This document shows, piece after piece, positions 36,873 through 45,951 of a stretch of 64,000 bases of DNA (the stretch's first letter is position 1; every line of letters begins with the position of its first letter). The notes beneath the pieces are model-generated. The model saw only the letters and a list, made by a program, of their open reading frames with translations. It was not told the origin of the DNA and did no database searches. The position numbers and the translations under genes are program-made. Origin of the DNA: Bryobacteraceae bacterium (GTDB taxonomy: Bacteria > Acidobacteriota > Terriglobia > Bryobacterales > Bryobacteraceae); NCBI GenBank assembly GCA_030041495.1, contig JASHNT010000130.1:1-64000 (forward strand). Reading direction: 5' to 3'.

Positions 36873-37322
36873 ATGGGAAAACTGGTCGAATCACCGCGGA
36901 TCGATCCGCGCTATGTCTGCTTTAAGCTCGCCATCAAGCCCTCCAAGATCCACCGCTTCGGGGTTTACGCGGAGCAGCGCATCCCCGCCAACCGCAAGGT
37001 GATCGAATACACCGGCGAACGCATCAGCAACCGCGAAGCCAACCGCCGCGATTGGGGCGAGTACACCTACCTGTTCGAGGTGAACCGCTATTGGACTCTG
37101 GACGGGGCGGTGGGCGGCAGCGGCGCGGAGATCATCAACCATAGCTGCGAGCCGAACCTGGTGGCTCGGGTGATGAAGGGGCACATCCTTTACATGAGTC
37201 TGCGGCCGATCAAACGCGGCGAAGAGCTGACCGTGAACTACAACTTCGCCAAGGATACCGAGGTGCCGCCGTGCTGCTGCGGGGCGAAGAACTGCCGCGG
37301 CACCATGGTGCGGCAGGGCTGA
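36873..37322 (+). CDS. SET-domain protein, lysine methyltransferase-like
   Basis: The 149-residue protein is little more than a SET domain. It has GVYAEQRIPANRKVIEYTGE near 30-49, the SAM-binding NHSCEPN at 89-95, ELTVNYNF at 118-125 and a post-SET cysteine set (CCC at 134-136 and C141). SET methyltransferases usually modify lysines, and bacterial examples outside chlamydiae are less studied. The frame is open upstream to 36672, but that stretch is antisense to the tricorn gene, so ATG 36873 is used. The protein target is unknown. Confidence 0.9.
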   Translation: MGKLVESPRIDPRYVCFKLAIKPSKIHRFGVYAEQRIPANRKVIEYTGERISNREANRRDWGEYTYLFEVNRYWTLDGAVGGSGAEIINHSCEPNLVARVMKGHILYMSLRPIKRGEELTVNYNFAKDTEVPPCCCGAKNCRGTMVRQG

Positions 37323-37346
37323 CGGCTACCCCTTGGTAGCCCCGTC
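37319..37346 (+). terminator. Strong hairpin just after the SET-domain gene
   Basis: GGCTACC (37324-37330), loop CCTT, GGTAGCC (37335-37341) forms a 7-bp stem, which can be extended by flanking GAC/GTC bases with a bulge. It begins two bases after the stop codon. There is no T-rich run after it, so a factor-dependent end or an RNA-stability element is more likely than a classical intrinsic terminator. Confidence 0.4.
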
Positions 37347-37405
37347 GACCTGAGAACGCCAGCAGTCTGAGGTCCGCGCCGATCGGACACGATTTTCGCT
37401 AACCT

Positions 37406-38098
37406 TCAGGCGCTCTTGTGCAGCGTCAGCTCCAGGCCGATCAGGTCTTCCCGGATCTCGATTGGCCCGAATCCGGTTTCGCTGAGGAAGCGTTCGAAAT
37501 CGCTACGCGTATACGCGCGCTTCAACAGCATCAGGCGGAAGCAGGATTTGGTGAGGAAGGCGTTGACCACCCCGAGATGCATCTGGTCCACCGCCCGGCC
37601 GACGGATTGCGGAGGCGCATCACGGCGCAGGTCGATGATTACCGCGCGGCCGCCGGGCGCGAGCACGCGATGCATTTCCTGAAGCGCCCGCATAGGCTCC
37701 GTGAAGTTCTTGAACGCCGCGCGGCACAGCAGAAAATCGAAAGTGCCGTCCTCGAACGGCATATTGGCTGCATCGCCTTGGCGGAATTTGACCGCGACTC
37801 CAGCGTCTCTGGCGTTGCTCCGCGCGATTTCGACAAAGGTGCGGCTGATATCGAGGCCGGTGATTTTATAGGATCCCAACTTCGCCAGCTCGATCGCGAA
37901 ATATCCTGGGCCGGGCGCCACTTCCAGCACCTGATTTCCCGGCGCGAGGTCCTCGGCCACGCGGCGCGCCAGCGCCTTGAAATCCTGGATTGATTTGTGG
38001 GTGAGCGAAGCATACCAGCGGGCGGTAAAGCCCTCCATGCCCAGCCCCTTGTAGCCTTTTTGAGAAACCTGACCTTTTTGAGAGAGTGCGTATTCCAT
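37406..38098 (-). CDS. Class I SAM-dependent methyltransferase
   Basis: The 230-residue methyltransferase has motif I VLEVAPGPGYFAIELA near residues 60-75, acidic residue in TGLDIS near 80, motif GDAANMPFEDGTFDFL near 105-120 and the post-motif VLAPGGRAVIIDL near 145-157, a pattern seen in UbiE-like small-molecule methyltransferases. ATG 38098 has AAGGAG eight bases upstream. The substrate cannot be assigned. The gene precedes a divergent regulatory gap of about 115 nt and is transcribed away from the MBL hydrolase cluster. Confidence 0.92.
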   Translation of the reverse strand: MEYALSQKGQVSQKGYKGLGMEGFTARWYASLTHKSIQDFKALARRVAEDLAPGNQVLEVAPGPGYFAIELAKLGSYKITGLDISRTFVEIARSNARDAGVAVKFRQGDAANMPFEDGTFDFLLCRAAFKNFTEPMRALQEMHRVLAPGGRAVIIDLRRDAPPQSVGRAVDQMHLGVVNAFLTKSCFRLMLLKRAYTRSDFERFLSETGFGPIEIREDLIGLELTLHKSA

Positions 38099-38216
38099 TG
38101 TGAAAGCTCCTTCCGTAGATCGATGCTACGGCCGGAGTTCACGATTTCCCACCTCGATTCGGCGATTAGCGGATGGTTACCGGCAAGCGGCGAAGCCGCG
38201 TCAGCGAAACGCCGCG

Positions 38217-39068
38217 TCACTCGTAGTAGGCGGGGGACTTTTTCAATTTCTCGTAGCCGATCATGTCGTGCTGAATCCAGAACTGCGCGTGCGTGTCCTT
38301 GAGGAATTTTTCGATCACCGCGCGGGACGCAACGGTTTGATCGGCGTTGTATTCGGTGGTCGGCACCAGCCCGCGTTGGCGCTCTTCCGGATAGTGATAT
38401 AGGTCCCCGCTCAGAACCAGCGGCCCGAATTTAGCGAGCTTCAGATACAACACCTGGTGCCCCGGCGAGTGGCCCGGCGCAGCTTTGATGATGACGGTCT
38501 TGTCGCCGAAGACGTCGTAGTCGGCCGTAGTGATATAAACCGTCTTGGCGTTCTTGAGCGCGCTGAAATTCTCCGGCTCCGTGCGAGTGGAGGGAGGATC
38601 CATGAACATGTAGTCGCGCTCGGCTTTGGGCGTTAACCAGATCGAGCCGGCGAACAGGTTCGCGTTACCCACGTGGTCCCAGTGGAAATGCGACAGCGCA
38701 AGATAAGTGATATCGGAAGGTTTGCAGCCGATTTGTGCGAGCTGTGACGTCAGCGTCTTGGTGGTGGTGGCGTAGCGTAGTTTGCCCACGCCGTTCTGGA
38801 ACGTGCCATCGGCCACCGGGCCCGTGTCCCACATCAACGTTCCTTTCGGATGTGCGACCAGGAAGCACGGCGCGGACATCGCGCTGCTGGCGAGCTCTTC
38901 CTTCTTCAGCCGGTAGGCTGAGGTGTCCGGAATGTCCAAACGTCCGCAATCGAAGACGTAGAGACGGAGGGATTTCGGCGGCTGAGCTTTTGATGGCAAA
39001 GCCTTCTGCGTTTGCGCCGAAGCGCCAAAAGACAACAACAACCCGATGAAGATACCAGATCTTTTCAT
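38217..39068 (-). CDS. Secreted metallo-beta-lactamase fold hydrolase, lactonase-like
   Basis: The 283-residue protein has a signal peptide (FIGLLLSFGASAQ). The metal site is HFHWDHVG, matching HxHxDH apart from W in place of the second spacer, with further His and Asp in APGHSPGHQ and LSGDLYH. This pattern fits the AHL-lactonase/quorum-quenching branch of the family, but many such enzymes hydrolyse other lactones or esters. ATG 39068 has GAGGGAA upstream. It lies seven bases from the 3' end of the dehydrogenase gene and may share its transcript. Confidence 0.88.
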   Translation of the reverse strand: MKRSGIFIGLLLSFGASAQTQKALPSKAQPPKSLRLYVFDCGRLDIPDTSAYRLKKEELASSAMSAPCFLVAHPKGTLMWDTGPVADGTFQNGVGKLRYATTTKTLTSQLAQIGCKPSDITYLALSHFHWDHVGNANLFAGSIWLTPKAERDYMFMDPPSTRTEPENFSALKNAKTVYITTADYDVFGDKTVIIKAAPGHSPGHQVLYLKLAKFGPLVLSGDLYHYPEERQRGLVPTTEYNADQTVASRAVIEKFLKDTHAQFWIQHDMIGYEKLKKSPAYYE

Positions 39069-39075
39069 GATTCCC

Positions 39076-40907
39076 TCAAGGCTCAACCCGAAAAGCTAGC
39101 AGCACGTTCCCCGACATTCCGCCTCGCGACGGAAAACCGGAGACGGAGAACAGCATGCCGTCGGCCACAATGGGCCCGGCAACGTCGATGGTACCCCCGT
39201 GGCCGGGCACGCCATTGACGGTTTTATACTCATGCGCGCTATCGTAATCCCACACGATCTTGCCATCGTTGGTCGAATACGCGCGCAGGTGCCCATCTTC
39301 CGCGCCCGACCAAACCACTCCGGGGATGCCTGTGATCGCCGCCGATTGGGCGGGACTGCAGGCGGGCCGTCCATTGCAGCCCGGCGGAGGAGTCTTCCAC
39401 ACGCGTTCGCCGTTATCGGCGCGAAGCGCGAACAAGCCGCCGCCTTTATCTGGGTCGAGCTGGTAGACGCGGTCGTTGCTGCCCGGTTTGCGGTCGACTT
39501 TGTAGCGGATATCGGACAATGCAACATAAATGTTGCGCCCGTCGCTGGCGGAGCCCCATTCGATTCCGCCGACGATACCACCTTCGCCGATGCGTGTCCG
39601 CCACAGCGCGGCGCCCTTACGGTCCGGATCCACGGCGAAGACAACCGCAGATTTCTGGCCAAGCAGCAGCGCGCGTTTACCGTTCGCCAGCGTTACCAGA
39701 ATTGCCGGCGAGGCGAAATCGTAATCCGGCCCTTCCACGTCCGGGCAATTGACTTTATCGGAAACCTGGCAGGAGCTGTTGTAGACATCTTTCGCGGTGA
39801 ACTGTTTCGACCAGAGGATCTCGCCCGTGGACATTTTGAGCGCAACCAGCGCGTCGCTCAGAGCCGTGGGAGGCTCGGAATAATTGTCGCCGGTGACGAC
39901 GTACATTGAGTCATGCGAGGGATCGAGCGTGGCCGCGGTCCAGATGCCCGCGCCCGAAGGGCCATAAATCTTCGCGCCGCGGCGCGTCTTACCGCGCTCC
40001 TTGGCGACCTCGTTGATTGTGTAACGTTTCCAGACGATCTTGCCGGTCGCTGCATCGATGGCGGTTTCGCTGCCGCGGAACGTACAGCAAAGGTAGCTGG
40101 GCGTGATCGAGAGCGACTCTTCGCGTGATGCCGAGCCGATGTACAACCGCCCCTGATAGAGCACCGGCGTCGAGGTCTGCGTGGCCGAAGGATGGTCCTC
40201 CGCGCGCATTTTCCACAACTGCTTTCCGGTGGTTGCGTCCAAGGCGTAGAGGAATCCCGACGAATCGCCAAAGAACAGCACCGGAGCGCCGTTGACCTCG
40301 CCGACCGCCATGCCGGAGCGTACCTGCGATTCCACGCTCGCGGCCCAGTGGACGCACCCGGTGGCCGCGTCGAGCGCGTAGACGAACCATCTTGCGCGCC
40401 TGCAAACACGCGGCCGCGGTAAATCGCTGGCTGCGAGCGCAGGGTCGATGTATCGGGAAACGCGAAGGCCCAGGCGAGCTTCAGCTTCGGTACATCCTCG
40501 GCACGAAAGCCGACGGCTGCGCCGGACTGAAAACGAGTGTTCGAGAGATCGCCGCCCCAGCTTGCGAAGGATGGGCCACTCTTCCATTCAGCATTTGCGG
40601 GACAAGGATTGGCGATTTGATCGCGCTGTTTCTGTTGCGTTGCCGTGATGCCCAGATAGCTGGCGACCTTCGACCGCTCATCGGCCGAAAGCGGCGCGGC
40701 CTGCGTCTTCATGATGCCGCTCTCGAGCGTCTTCTGAATCGCGGCCGATGTCATCTTGCGCAGAGCGTCGATTTGCGGAATGCGCCCGCTCGCACCAGCT
40801 TCCGACTGGTGGCAGGACGCGCAATGCTGGGCGAAGACTTCGGCGGCAAAAGGGTCGTCGGCGGCCTGCAGCCACGCCGCTAACGCAAATAGAAGCACGA
40901 TCCGCAT
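39076..40907 (-). pseudogene. Cytochrome c/PQQ-dependent dehydrogenase interrupted by a frameshift
   Basis: Two frames together encode one protein. The first (from ATG 40907, or 40919) has a signal peptide and a cytochrome c haem site (CASCH), ending in GRVFAGAQDG. The second frame continues with FVYALDAATG and a complete PQQ-type beta-propeller with repeated YALDxxTGK(Q/I)xW motifs. One base is missing near 40381-40387: GGTTCGTC where GGTTTCGTC would keep the frame. The intact enzyme would oxidise an alcohol or sugar in the periplasm and pass electrons to its own haem. A sequencing error in the T run is possible. Confidence 0.8.
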
Positions 40908-40967
40908 CTCAAGGAGCATATCTTGAACGCGGAGCCGGTACAAGGGAGCGGCACTAGCGGACTGGAT

Positions 40968-41639
40968 CTAATGCATCACCGTTCGCAGCAGTGCGCTTAA
41001 GCCGTTCCACAAAATCTGCACCCCGATGCACACCAGGATGAACGACGACAGGCGAATCAGAATGTTCATTGCAGAATTCCCCAGCGTGCGTCCAATGCGT
41101 TCCGCGAAGCGGTAGCTCAAATAGATGGACGCCGCAATGATGGCCGACCCCAGCAGCATCCCCGCGATCAGCGGCCAGCGCCATTCCGAGCCCTCCGGCC
41201 GGTTTGCGCCCACCGTGATCGCGACCGAAATCGACCCCGGCCCCACGGTCAACGGCAGCGTCAACGGGTAGAACGCCTGGCTTTCGCAATCCTCCGGTCC
41301 TATCTCGTGGCCGGGATTCTTCTCGCCGCCCAGCTCCTCATTCGGCCTGCGTAGCAGAGCCCAGCCGGTGGAGATCACCACCAACCCGCCTCCCACTTGG
41401 ACGACCGGCAGCGATATGCCGAAGAACGCAAGAATGTGGGTCCCGATGAAGATGGATACCAGAATCAGAGCGAGCCCGTTCAGCGCGATCGCTTTGGCAA
41501 GCGAACTTCGCGCCTGACTCGATAATCCTTGCGTCAGGGACAAAAAGATTGGCGTATTGCCGATCGGATTCACGATCGGGAACAGAGCGCCGACCACCAG
41601 CAGGGCGTATTTGAAGAGGTCGATCAGAGTGACCGGCAT
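40968..41639 (-). CDS. MarC-family integral membrane protein
   Basis: The 223-residue protein has six hydrophobic segments. The N-terminal PIVNPIGNTPIFL and the middle AFYPLTLPLTVGPGSISV are MarC/UPF0056 signatures. The family was once linked to multiple antibiotic resistance, but that link has not held up, and its function is unknown. The gene is about 30 nt from the GMC-side small ORF and 60 nt from the cytochrome dehydrogenase start. It has no clear ribosome-binding site. Confidence 0.93.
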   Translation of the reverse strand: MPVTLIDLFKYALLVVGALFPIVNPIGNTPIFLSLTQGLSSQARSSLAKAIALNGLALILVSIFIGTHILAFFGISLPVVQVGGGLVVISTGWALLRRPNEELGGEKNPGHEIGPEDCESQAFYPLTLPLTVGPGSISVAITVGANRPEGSEWRWPLIAGMLLGSAIIAASIYLSYRFAERIGRTLGNSAMNILIRLSSFILVCIGVQILWNGLSALLRTVMH

Positions 41640-41668
41640 CGGGATCTCTAGAGGCGCGGCCGCCGCAG

Positions 41669-41749
41669 CTATAGCGTGCGCCTGCCTATGGCCATCGCCG
41701 CCAAGCCTGCCAGCGACGCTAAAATCCGGTCGATTTCGTTCTGCTGCAT
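41669..41749 (-). CDS. Possible 26-residue small protein
   Basis: A very short frame with an AAGGAG ribosome-binding site a few bases upstream of its ATG (41749) encodes a peptide with an amphipathic or weakly hydrophobic helix (ILASLAGLAAMAIGRR). It lies directly after the GMC oxidoreductase gene on the same strand and before MarC. The good start signal is the main support. It may be a real small protein or chance. Confidence 0.3.
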   Translation of the reverse strand: MQQNEIDRILASLAGLAAMAIGRRTL

Positions 41750-41794
41750 GGGGTCTCCTTCAGTCTGTTCCTCGCGCCGCGTTTGGATTGTTGC

Positions 41795-43501
41795 CTACCC
41801 CGCGATCGACTTCCAGTTCTTTACCAATCGCTCCGCTGTTCGCCAGGCGAGCGCTTGCACGGTTAGTGTGGGGTTGCGGGCGCCGCCCGAGCCCATTACC
41901 GATGCTCCCAGCACGCCGAGATTCGGCACTTCGTGCGAAAAGCACCACGGGTCGACCACGTTGGTCTCGGGATTATCGCCCATGCGCGTGCCACCGAAGG
42001 CGTGCGTCGAAATACCCGGGCCGTTCACCGGATTCTTCAGCACGTCGGTTGCTCCGGCCGCCCGGAACCACTGCTCCATCTTGGTTTGCGCGTACAGCGC
42101 GGCGCGCTGCTCATTCTCCTTCGGACCTCCCGTGGTGATGCGGCACACCGGATCGCCGAGGGGATCTTTCACCACCGGGTCCAGATCCAGGTACGAAGTC
42201 TCGTAGGGAAAACTACTGGTTTGCAGATAGGTCACCGCGAAGCGCGCGGCGTTGTCATGGACGAACTCCTTCCACCGCGAGCCCCACCTCGGCGCGCGCC
42301 CGAAGGTAGTCATGTCCGCTGCCTCAATCGGGTGCCGCTCTGTTCGCACGTGCAAGCTGGTCCCGCCGATGAAATCGTGCCCGTTGTGATCGTATTGATC
42401 GTCGGCCCAATCGTCGACGCAGGCGCCCTGCGCGGGCAACCCGTACCAGATGTTTACGTCGAAGGGAAACAAAGCGCCCACGTTATCGACCCAATGACCG
42501 AAGTAATGCTTGCCCACCTGGCCGCGATTGTTGGAGAGGCCGTTCGGGAACTTCGGCGATTTCGAAAGCAGCAGCAGGCGGGAGTTCTCGTAGGTATAAG
42601 AAGCGAGCAGCACCACTTTGGCGGGCTGAATGAATTCCTTGCCGCCGCGCAGATAGTGTACGCCACTCGCGCGGTCCTTCGCGTCCACCACAATACGCGT
42701 GACCTGCGCGCGGTCGAAAATCGTCAGATGCTTGGTCTTGACTGCGGCCGGGATGGTCGTCACCGCAGTCGAGTTCTTCGCGCTAACGTGGCAGCCGCCG
42801 GTGGCGCAGTAGCCGTGGTAGGCGCACGACCCGCGACCGGCGTGGGGAACTGAATTAATCGCTGCCGGCGGAGCAAACGGATGCCATCCCAGTTGCTTCG
42901 CCACCTGCGCCATGTGATCGGTGAAGCCGCTCCCGCGCAATGGCGGCATCGGGTATTCCACCCGTCGAGGCGCCTCAAAAATGTTGCCCGCCGGATCGAT
43001 CTTTCCCTGAATGTTGCCGGCCTTGCCGCTTACGCCGACCTCTTTTTCGATGATCTCGTAATACGGTTCCAGTTCGTCGTAGGTGATGGGCCAATCTTCG
43101 AGCGTCGAACCTCTGGGAATCCGGCTCGAGCCGTAGCGCGCGGCGACTGCGGAGAGAGTGCGAAAATCCCACTCCTTCAGCCGCCAGCTCTGCGCCCAGT
43201 AATGAATGGTTGTGCCGCCGACTGCGTTCATCATGGGATGCGGACGCGCGGGCTGTGCGGTTTCGTCGGGATGTTGCCGCAGAGTCGGGCATTCGGCCTG
43301 AGCCTTGTTGCTCGAAGTTACCAGCCGCCGGACGTTGTTGTAGATTTCGTCAGGATGAAAGTCGCGGTGCGGGTCCATCCAAGTGCCGGCTTCGATTCCC
43401 GCGACGTTGAGACCGGCTCGCGCCAGAGGCAGCACGGCAACGCCTCCGGCTGCTCCCAGGCCGATCACCGCGACGTCAACGGGCTTGAGCGTAGTCGCCA
43501 T
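41795..43501 (-). CDS. GMC-family FAD oxidoreductase
   Basis: The 568-residue enzyme has an N-terminal FAD-binding motif (VIGLGAAGG) near residue 12, and the C-terminal GMC segment around GTRMGDNPETNVVD and GASVMGSGGARNPTLT. The family includes gluconate 2-dehydrogenase large subunits, cholesterol oxidase and choline dehydrogenase. A gluconate dehydrogenase-like membrane enzyme is the best match by length and motif style. No Tat or Sec signal is visible and no small subunit is adjacent, though it could be exported with a partner. It is divergent from the MmgE/PrpD gene with only 22 bases between. Confidence 0.9.
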   Translation of the reverse strand: MATTLKPVDVAVIGLGAAGGVAVLPLARAGLNVAGIEAGTWMDPHRDFHPDEIYNNVRRLVTSSNKAQAECPTLRQHPDETAQPARPHPMMNAVGGTTIHYWAQSWRLKEWDFRTLSAVAARYGSSRIPRGSTLEDWPITYDELEPYYEIIEKEVGVSGKAGNIQGKIDPAGNIFEAPRRVEYPMPPLRGSGFTDHMAQVAKQLGWHPFAPPAAINSVPHAGRGSCAYHGYCATGGCHVSAKNSTAVTTIPAAVKTKHLTIFDRAQVTRIVVDAKDRASGVHYLRGGKEFIQPAKVVLLASYTYENSRLLLLSKSPKFPNGLSNNRGQVGKHYFGHWVDNVGALFPFDVNIWYGLPAQGACVDDWADDQYDHNGHDFIGGTSLHVRTERHPIEAADMTTFGRAPRWGSRWKEFVHDNAARFAVTYLQTSSFPYETSYLDLDPVVKDPLGDPVCRITTGGPKENEQRAALYAQTKMEQWFRAAGATDVLKNPVNGPGISTHAFGGTRMGDNPETNVVDPWCFSHEVPNLGVLGASVMGSGGARNPTLTVQALAWRTAERLVKNWKSIAG

Positions 43502-43510
43502 CAGACTTTA

Positions 43511-43516
43511 TATACT
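43511..43516. promoter_or_regulatory. Overlapping divergent -10 region in a 22-bp intergenic gap
   Basis: On the plus strand TATACT lies 7 nt upstream of the PrpD-like ATG (43524). On the minus strand the same A/T block reads AGTATATAAAG, giving TATATA or TATAAA 5-10 nt upstream of the GMC ATG (43501). Both genes would have leaders of a few bases or none. Confidence 0.45.
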
Positions 43517-43523
43517 GTACGCC

Positions 43524-44999
43524 ATGTTGCAGGACGGAACGACGCTCCGGCACCAATTGTCACGGCGAGCAATTTTGCGCGGCGCGGGAGGAATGATCGC
43601 TGCCGCGGCGCTCGGCCCGATCGCGCGGGCTGAGGATTCGCCCAGCTCCGTCATGCTGCGCCTCAGCTCCTACATGGCCGGGGCTCGCGAGCATGCCCTG
43701 CCCGCCGAGGTGATCGAGAAAACCAAGCAGCACACGCTCGATACTTTCGCCGCGATGGTTTCCGGCTCGAAGCTGCCTCCCGGACGCCTGGCGATCGCAT
43801 TCGCGGGAGCCAACGCGGGATCTGACGTCGCTACGGTAGCTGGATCGACGGTGCTCTGCGGACCGATGGAAGCGGCGCTGGTCAACGGCATGCTCGCGCA
43901 TTCGGACGAAACCGACGATTCACATGCGCCCTCGCAATCCCACCCGGGCTGCGGCGTCGTACCGGCGGCGCTGGCGGCGGGTGAGAAATTCGGAATCGAC
44001 GGAACCCGATTCCTTCGCGCCATCGCTCTGGGTTACGACATCGGCCCACGTGTCACCATGACGCTGGGAGCGCTGGCGTATATGGATGATAGCCATCGCA
44101 GCACGCATACGATCTCGAGCGAATTCGGAGCGGCCGCCGCGGCTGGAAGCGCGGCCAATCTCAATGAACGGCAGATGCGCTGGCTGCTGGATTACGCCGC
44201 GCAACAGGCCTCTGGCATCGCCGCTTGGCAGCGTGACACCGAGCACATCGAAAAGAGCCTGGTCTTCGCCGGATTCGGCGCGCGCAGCGGAGTCACGGCG
44301 GCATTATTGGTCCAGGCCGGAGGCACTGGGCTCGCCGACATCTTCACTGGAGCGGACAACTTCTTCGCGGCTTTCAATCCTAGCGCCGACCCTGAAAAAC
44401 TCATCGAGAAGCTGGGCGAACGTTACGAAGTCACTCGCACCAGCATCAAGAAATGGACTGTGGGTTCGCCGATTCAGGCGCCCTTGGACGCCCTCCAGAT
44501 CATCTTCGGCAAACGCATCTTCACCGCGGACGACGTTCGTTCCGTGACCGTCCGCGTCGCCACCAACGAGGCCTCCATCGTCAACAATCGCGAGATTCCG
44601 GACATCTGTCTCCAGCACATGGTCGCGGTGATGCTGATCGATAAGACGGCGTCGTTCCAAGCCGCGCATGACCTCGCGCGGATGAAAGATCCGGCAGTGT
44701 TGAAGCAGCGCGCCAAGGTGCAACTTATTCCCGACGAAGAGCTGCAACGCCGCTTGCCGCAGCGGGAAGCGATCGTCGAAGTCGCGCTCAACGACGGCAC
44801 GAAGCTCACCGAACGCGTGGAGGCCGTGCGCGGCGCGCCGGAAAACCCCATGACTCGCGAAGAGGTGGTCGCAAAAGCGCGCGATCTGATGACGCCGGTG
44901 CTGGGCGCGGAGAAGTGCAACCGGTTGATCGATCGCGTTCTACATCTGGAGAACGTCCCGAACATCCGCGACCTGCGGCCTCTTTTGCAGGTTGCGTGA
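43524..44999 (+). CDS. MmgE/PrpD family protein with a Tat signal
   Basis: The 491-residue protein has an N-terminal twin-arginine signal (SRRAILRGAGG) followed by a hydrophobic stretch to about residue 40 (IAAAALGPIARAE). The mature part is a standard MmgE/PrpD fold with VNGMLAHSDETDDSH near 120 and KKWTVGSPIQAPLDAL near 310. The family includes 2-methylcitrate dehydratase and cis-aconitate decarboxylase, which are cytosolic, so export is unusual. The frame is open to 43383, but ATG 43524 is preferred because it begins the Tat signal. It ends next to the convergent MBL gene with no gap. Confidence 0.88.
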   Translation: MLQDGTTLRHQLSRRAILRGAGGMIAAAALGPIARAEDSPSSVMLRLSSYMAGAREHALPAEVIEKTKQHTLDTFAAMVSGSKLPPGRLAIAFAGANAGSDVATVAGSTVLCGPMEAALVNGMLAHSDETDDSHAPSQSHPGCGVVPAALAAGEKFGIDGTRFLRAIALGYDIGPRVTMTLGALAYMDDSHRSTHTISSEFGAAAAAGSAANLNERQMRWLLDYAAQQASGIAAWQRDTEHIEKSLVFAGFGARSGVTAALLVQAGGTGLADIFTGADNFFAAFNPSADPEKLIEKLGERYEVTRTSIKKWTVGSPIQAPLDALQIIFGKRIFTADDVRSVTVRVATNEASIVNNREIPDICLQHMVAVMLIDKTASFQAAHDLARMKDPAVLKQRAKVQLIPDEELQRRLPQREAIVEVALNDGTKLTERVEAVRGAPENPMTREEVVAKARDLMTPVLGAEKCNRLIDRVLHLENVPNIRDLRPLLQVA

Positions 45000-45938
45000 T
45001 TATTTGGCGGTTTTCAACTGCGAATACACCATGCTGACAAAGCGATCCGCGCTGGTGCCGTTGCCCGCCCGTTCCAGTCCTCCGGGGACCTTGGCATCAT
45101 AAGGCGTAGTCACCTTCGCGGCTATCACTTCCTGCACGCTCTTGCCCTGATCGATCATCTTCTGCACCTTGCTCTGCACGTCCAGGATCATGTCGCGATA
45201 CGGAACAATGTCCTCACGATGAATGATGGTGCCGTGGCCCGGAACCAGGCGCGTGTTCGGACCGGCGATCTTCATCGTCTCATCCAGAGCTTCCAGCGCG
45301 CCCTTGAGCGTACCGCCGTTATTAGTGTCGATGAATGGGTATCCGTAGTTGCGGTAGAAATCGCCGATCATGATCACGTCCGCGTTTTCGAAGCGGATCA
45401 TGGTGTCGCCGCCGGTGTGCGCCGCGCGAACCGGAATCAGGTCGACGATTTCGCCGTTCAGGCGCAGCTTCACCGGATCGCCCATCCCGTAAGTCACCAC
45501 GGGCAGCCGAGCCGGATCAGCGGGCGGAGCATTGCCGCGAGCAGGCTGGCGCAGGAGCTCATCCCGCAGCTCTTCGCGGTCAAATAGGAGAGCGCCTTGC
45601 TTGACGAAAAACGCATCGCCGGCCGTGTGGTCGGGATGGACGTGAGTGTTCACCAGAAAACGAATCGGCTCATTGCTGATCTTGCGGATCGAAGCGAGTA
45701 CTTTATCCGTGATCTGCGCGTACTGCGCGTCGACCATGAAGATGCCGTCCGGACCCACGAGTATGCCGATCCTGCCGCCAGCCGCGTCCTCATGGCCGGG
45801 GTCCGCACCCGCGGAGCCGGAGAGAATGTAGAGGTTCGGCGCGAGTTTTTCTGTCAAGATCTCGATCTTGGCGTAGTCGATGCCCTGCGCCCATACAGTC
45901 GAAGACATCGCCGCGGCGGCCAGGATTACTCGCATCAT
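45000..45938 (-). CDS. Secreted metallo-beta-lactamase fold hydrolase
   Basis: The 312-residue protein has a signal peptide (VILAAAAMSSTVWAQ). The zinc site is THVHPDHTAGD near residue 110, with a further His in VPGHGTIIH near 230 and Asp in MIGDFYRN near 190. It resembles quinoprotein relay or cyclase-type MBL proteins often found with PQQ systems. It is the last gene of the seven-gene secreted operon and follows the aldolase-like gene by 13 bases. The substrate is unknown. Confidence 0.9.
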   Translation of the reverse strand: MMRVILAAAAMSSTVWAQGIDYAKIEILTEKLAPNLYILSGSAGADPGHEDAAGGRIGILVGPDGIFMVDAQYAQITDKVLASIRKISNEPIRFLVNTHVHPDHTAGDAFFVKQGALLFDREELRDELLRQPARGNAPPADPARLPVVTYGMGDPVKLRLNGEIVDLIPVRAAHTGGDTMIRFENADVIMIGDFYRNYGYPFIDTNNGGTLKGALEALDETMKIAGPNTRLVPGHGTIIHREDIVPYRDMILDVQSKVQKMIDQGKSVQEVIAAKVTTPYDAKVPGGLERAGNGTSADRFVSMVYSQLKTAK

Positions 45939-45951
45939 CGCCTTTGCTCCT

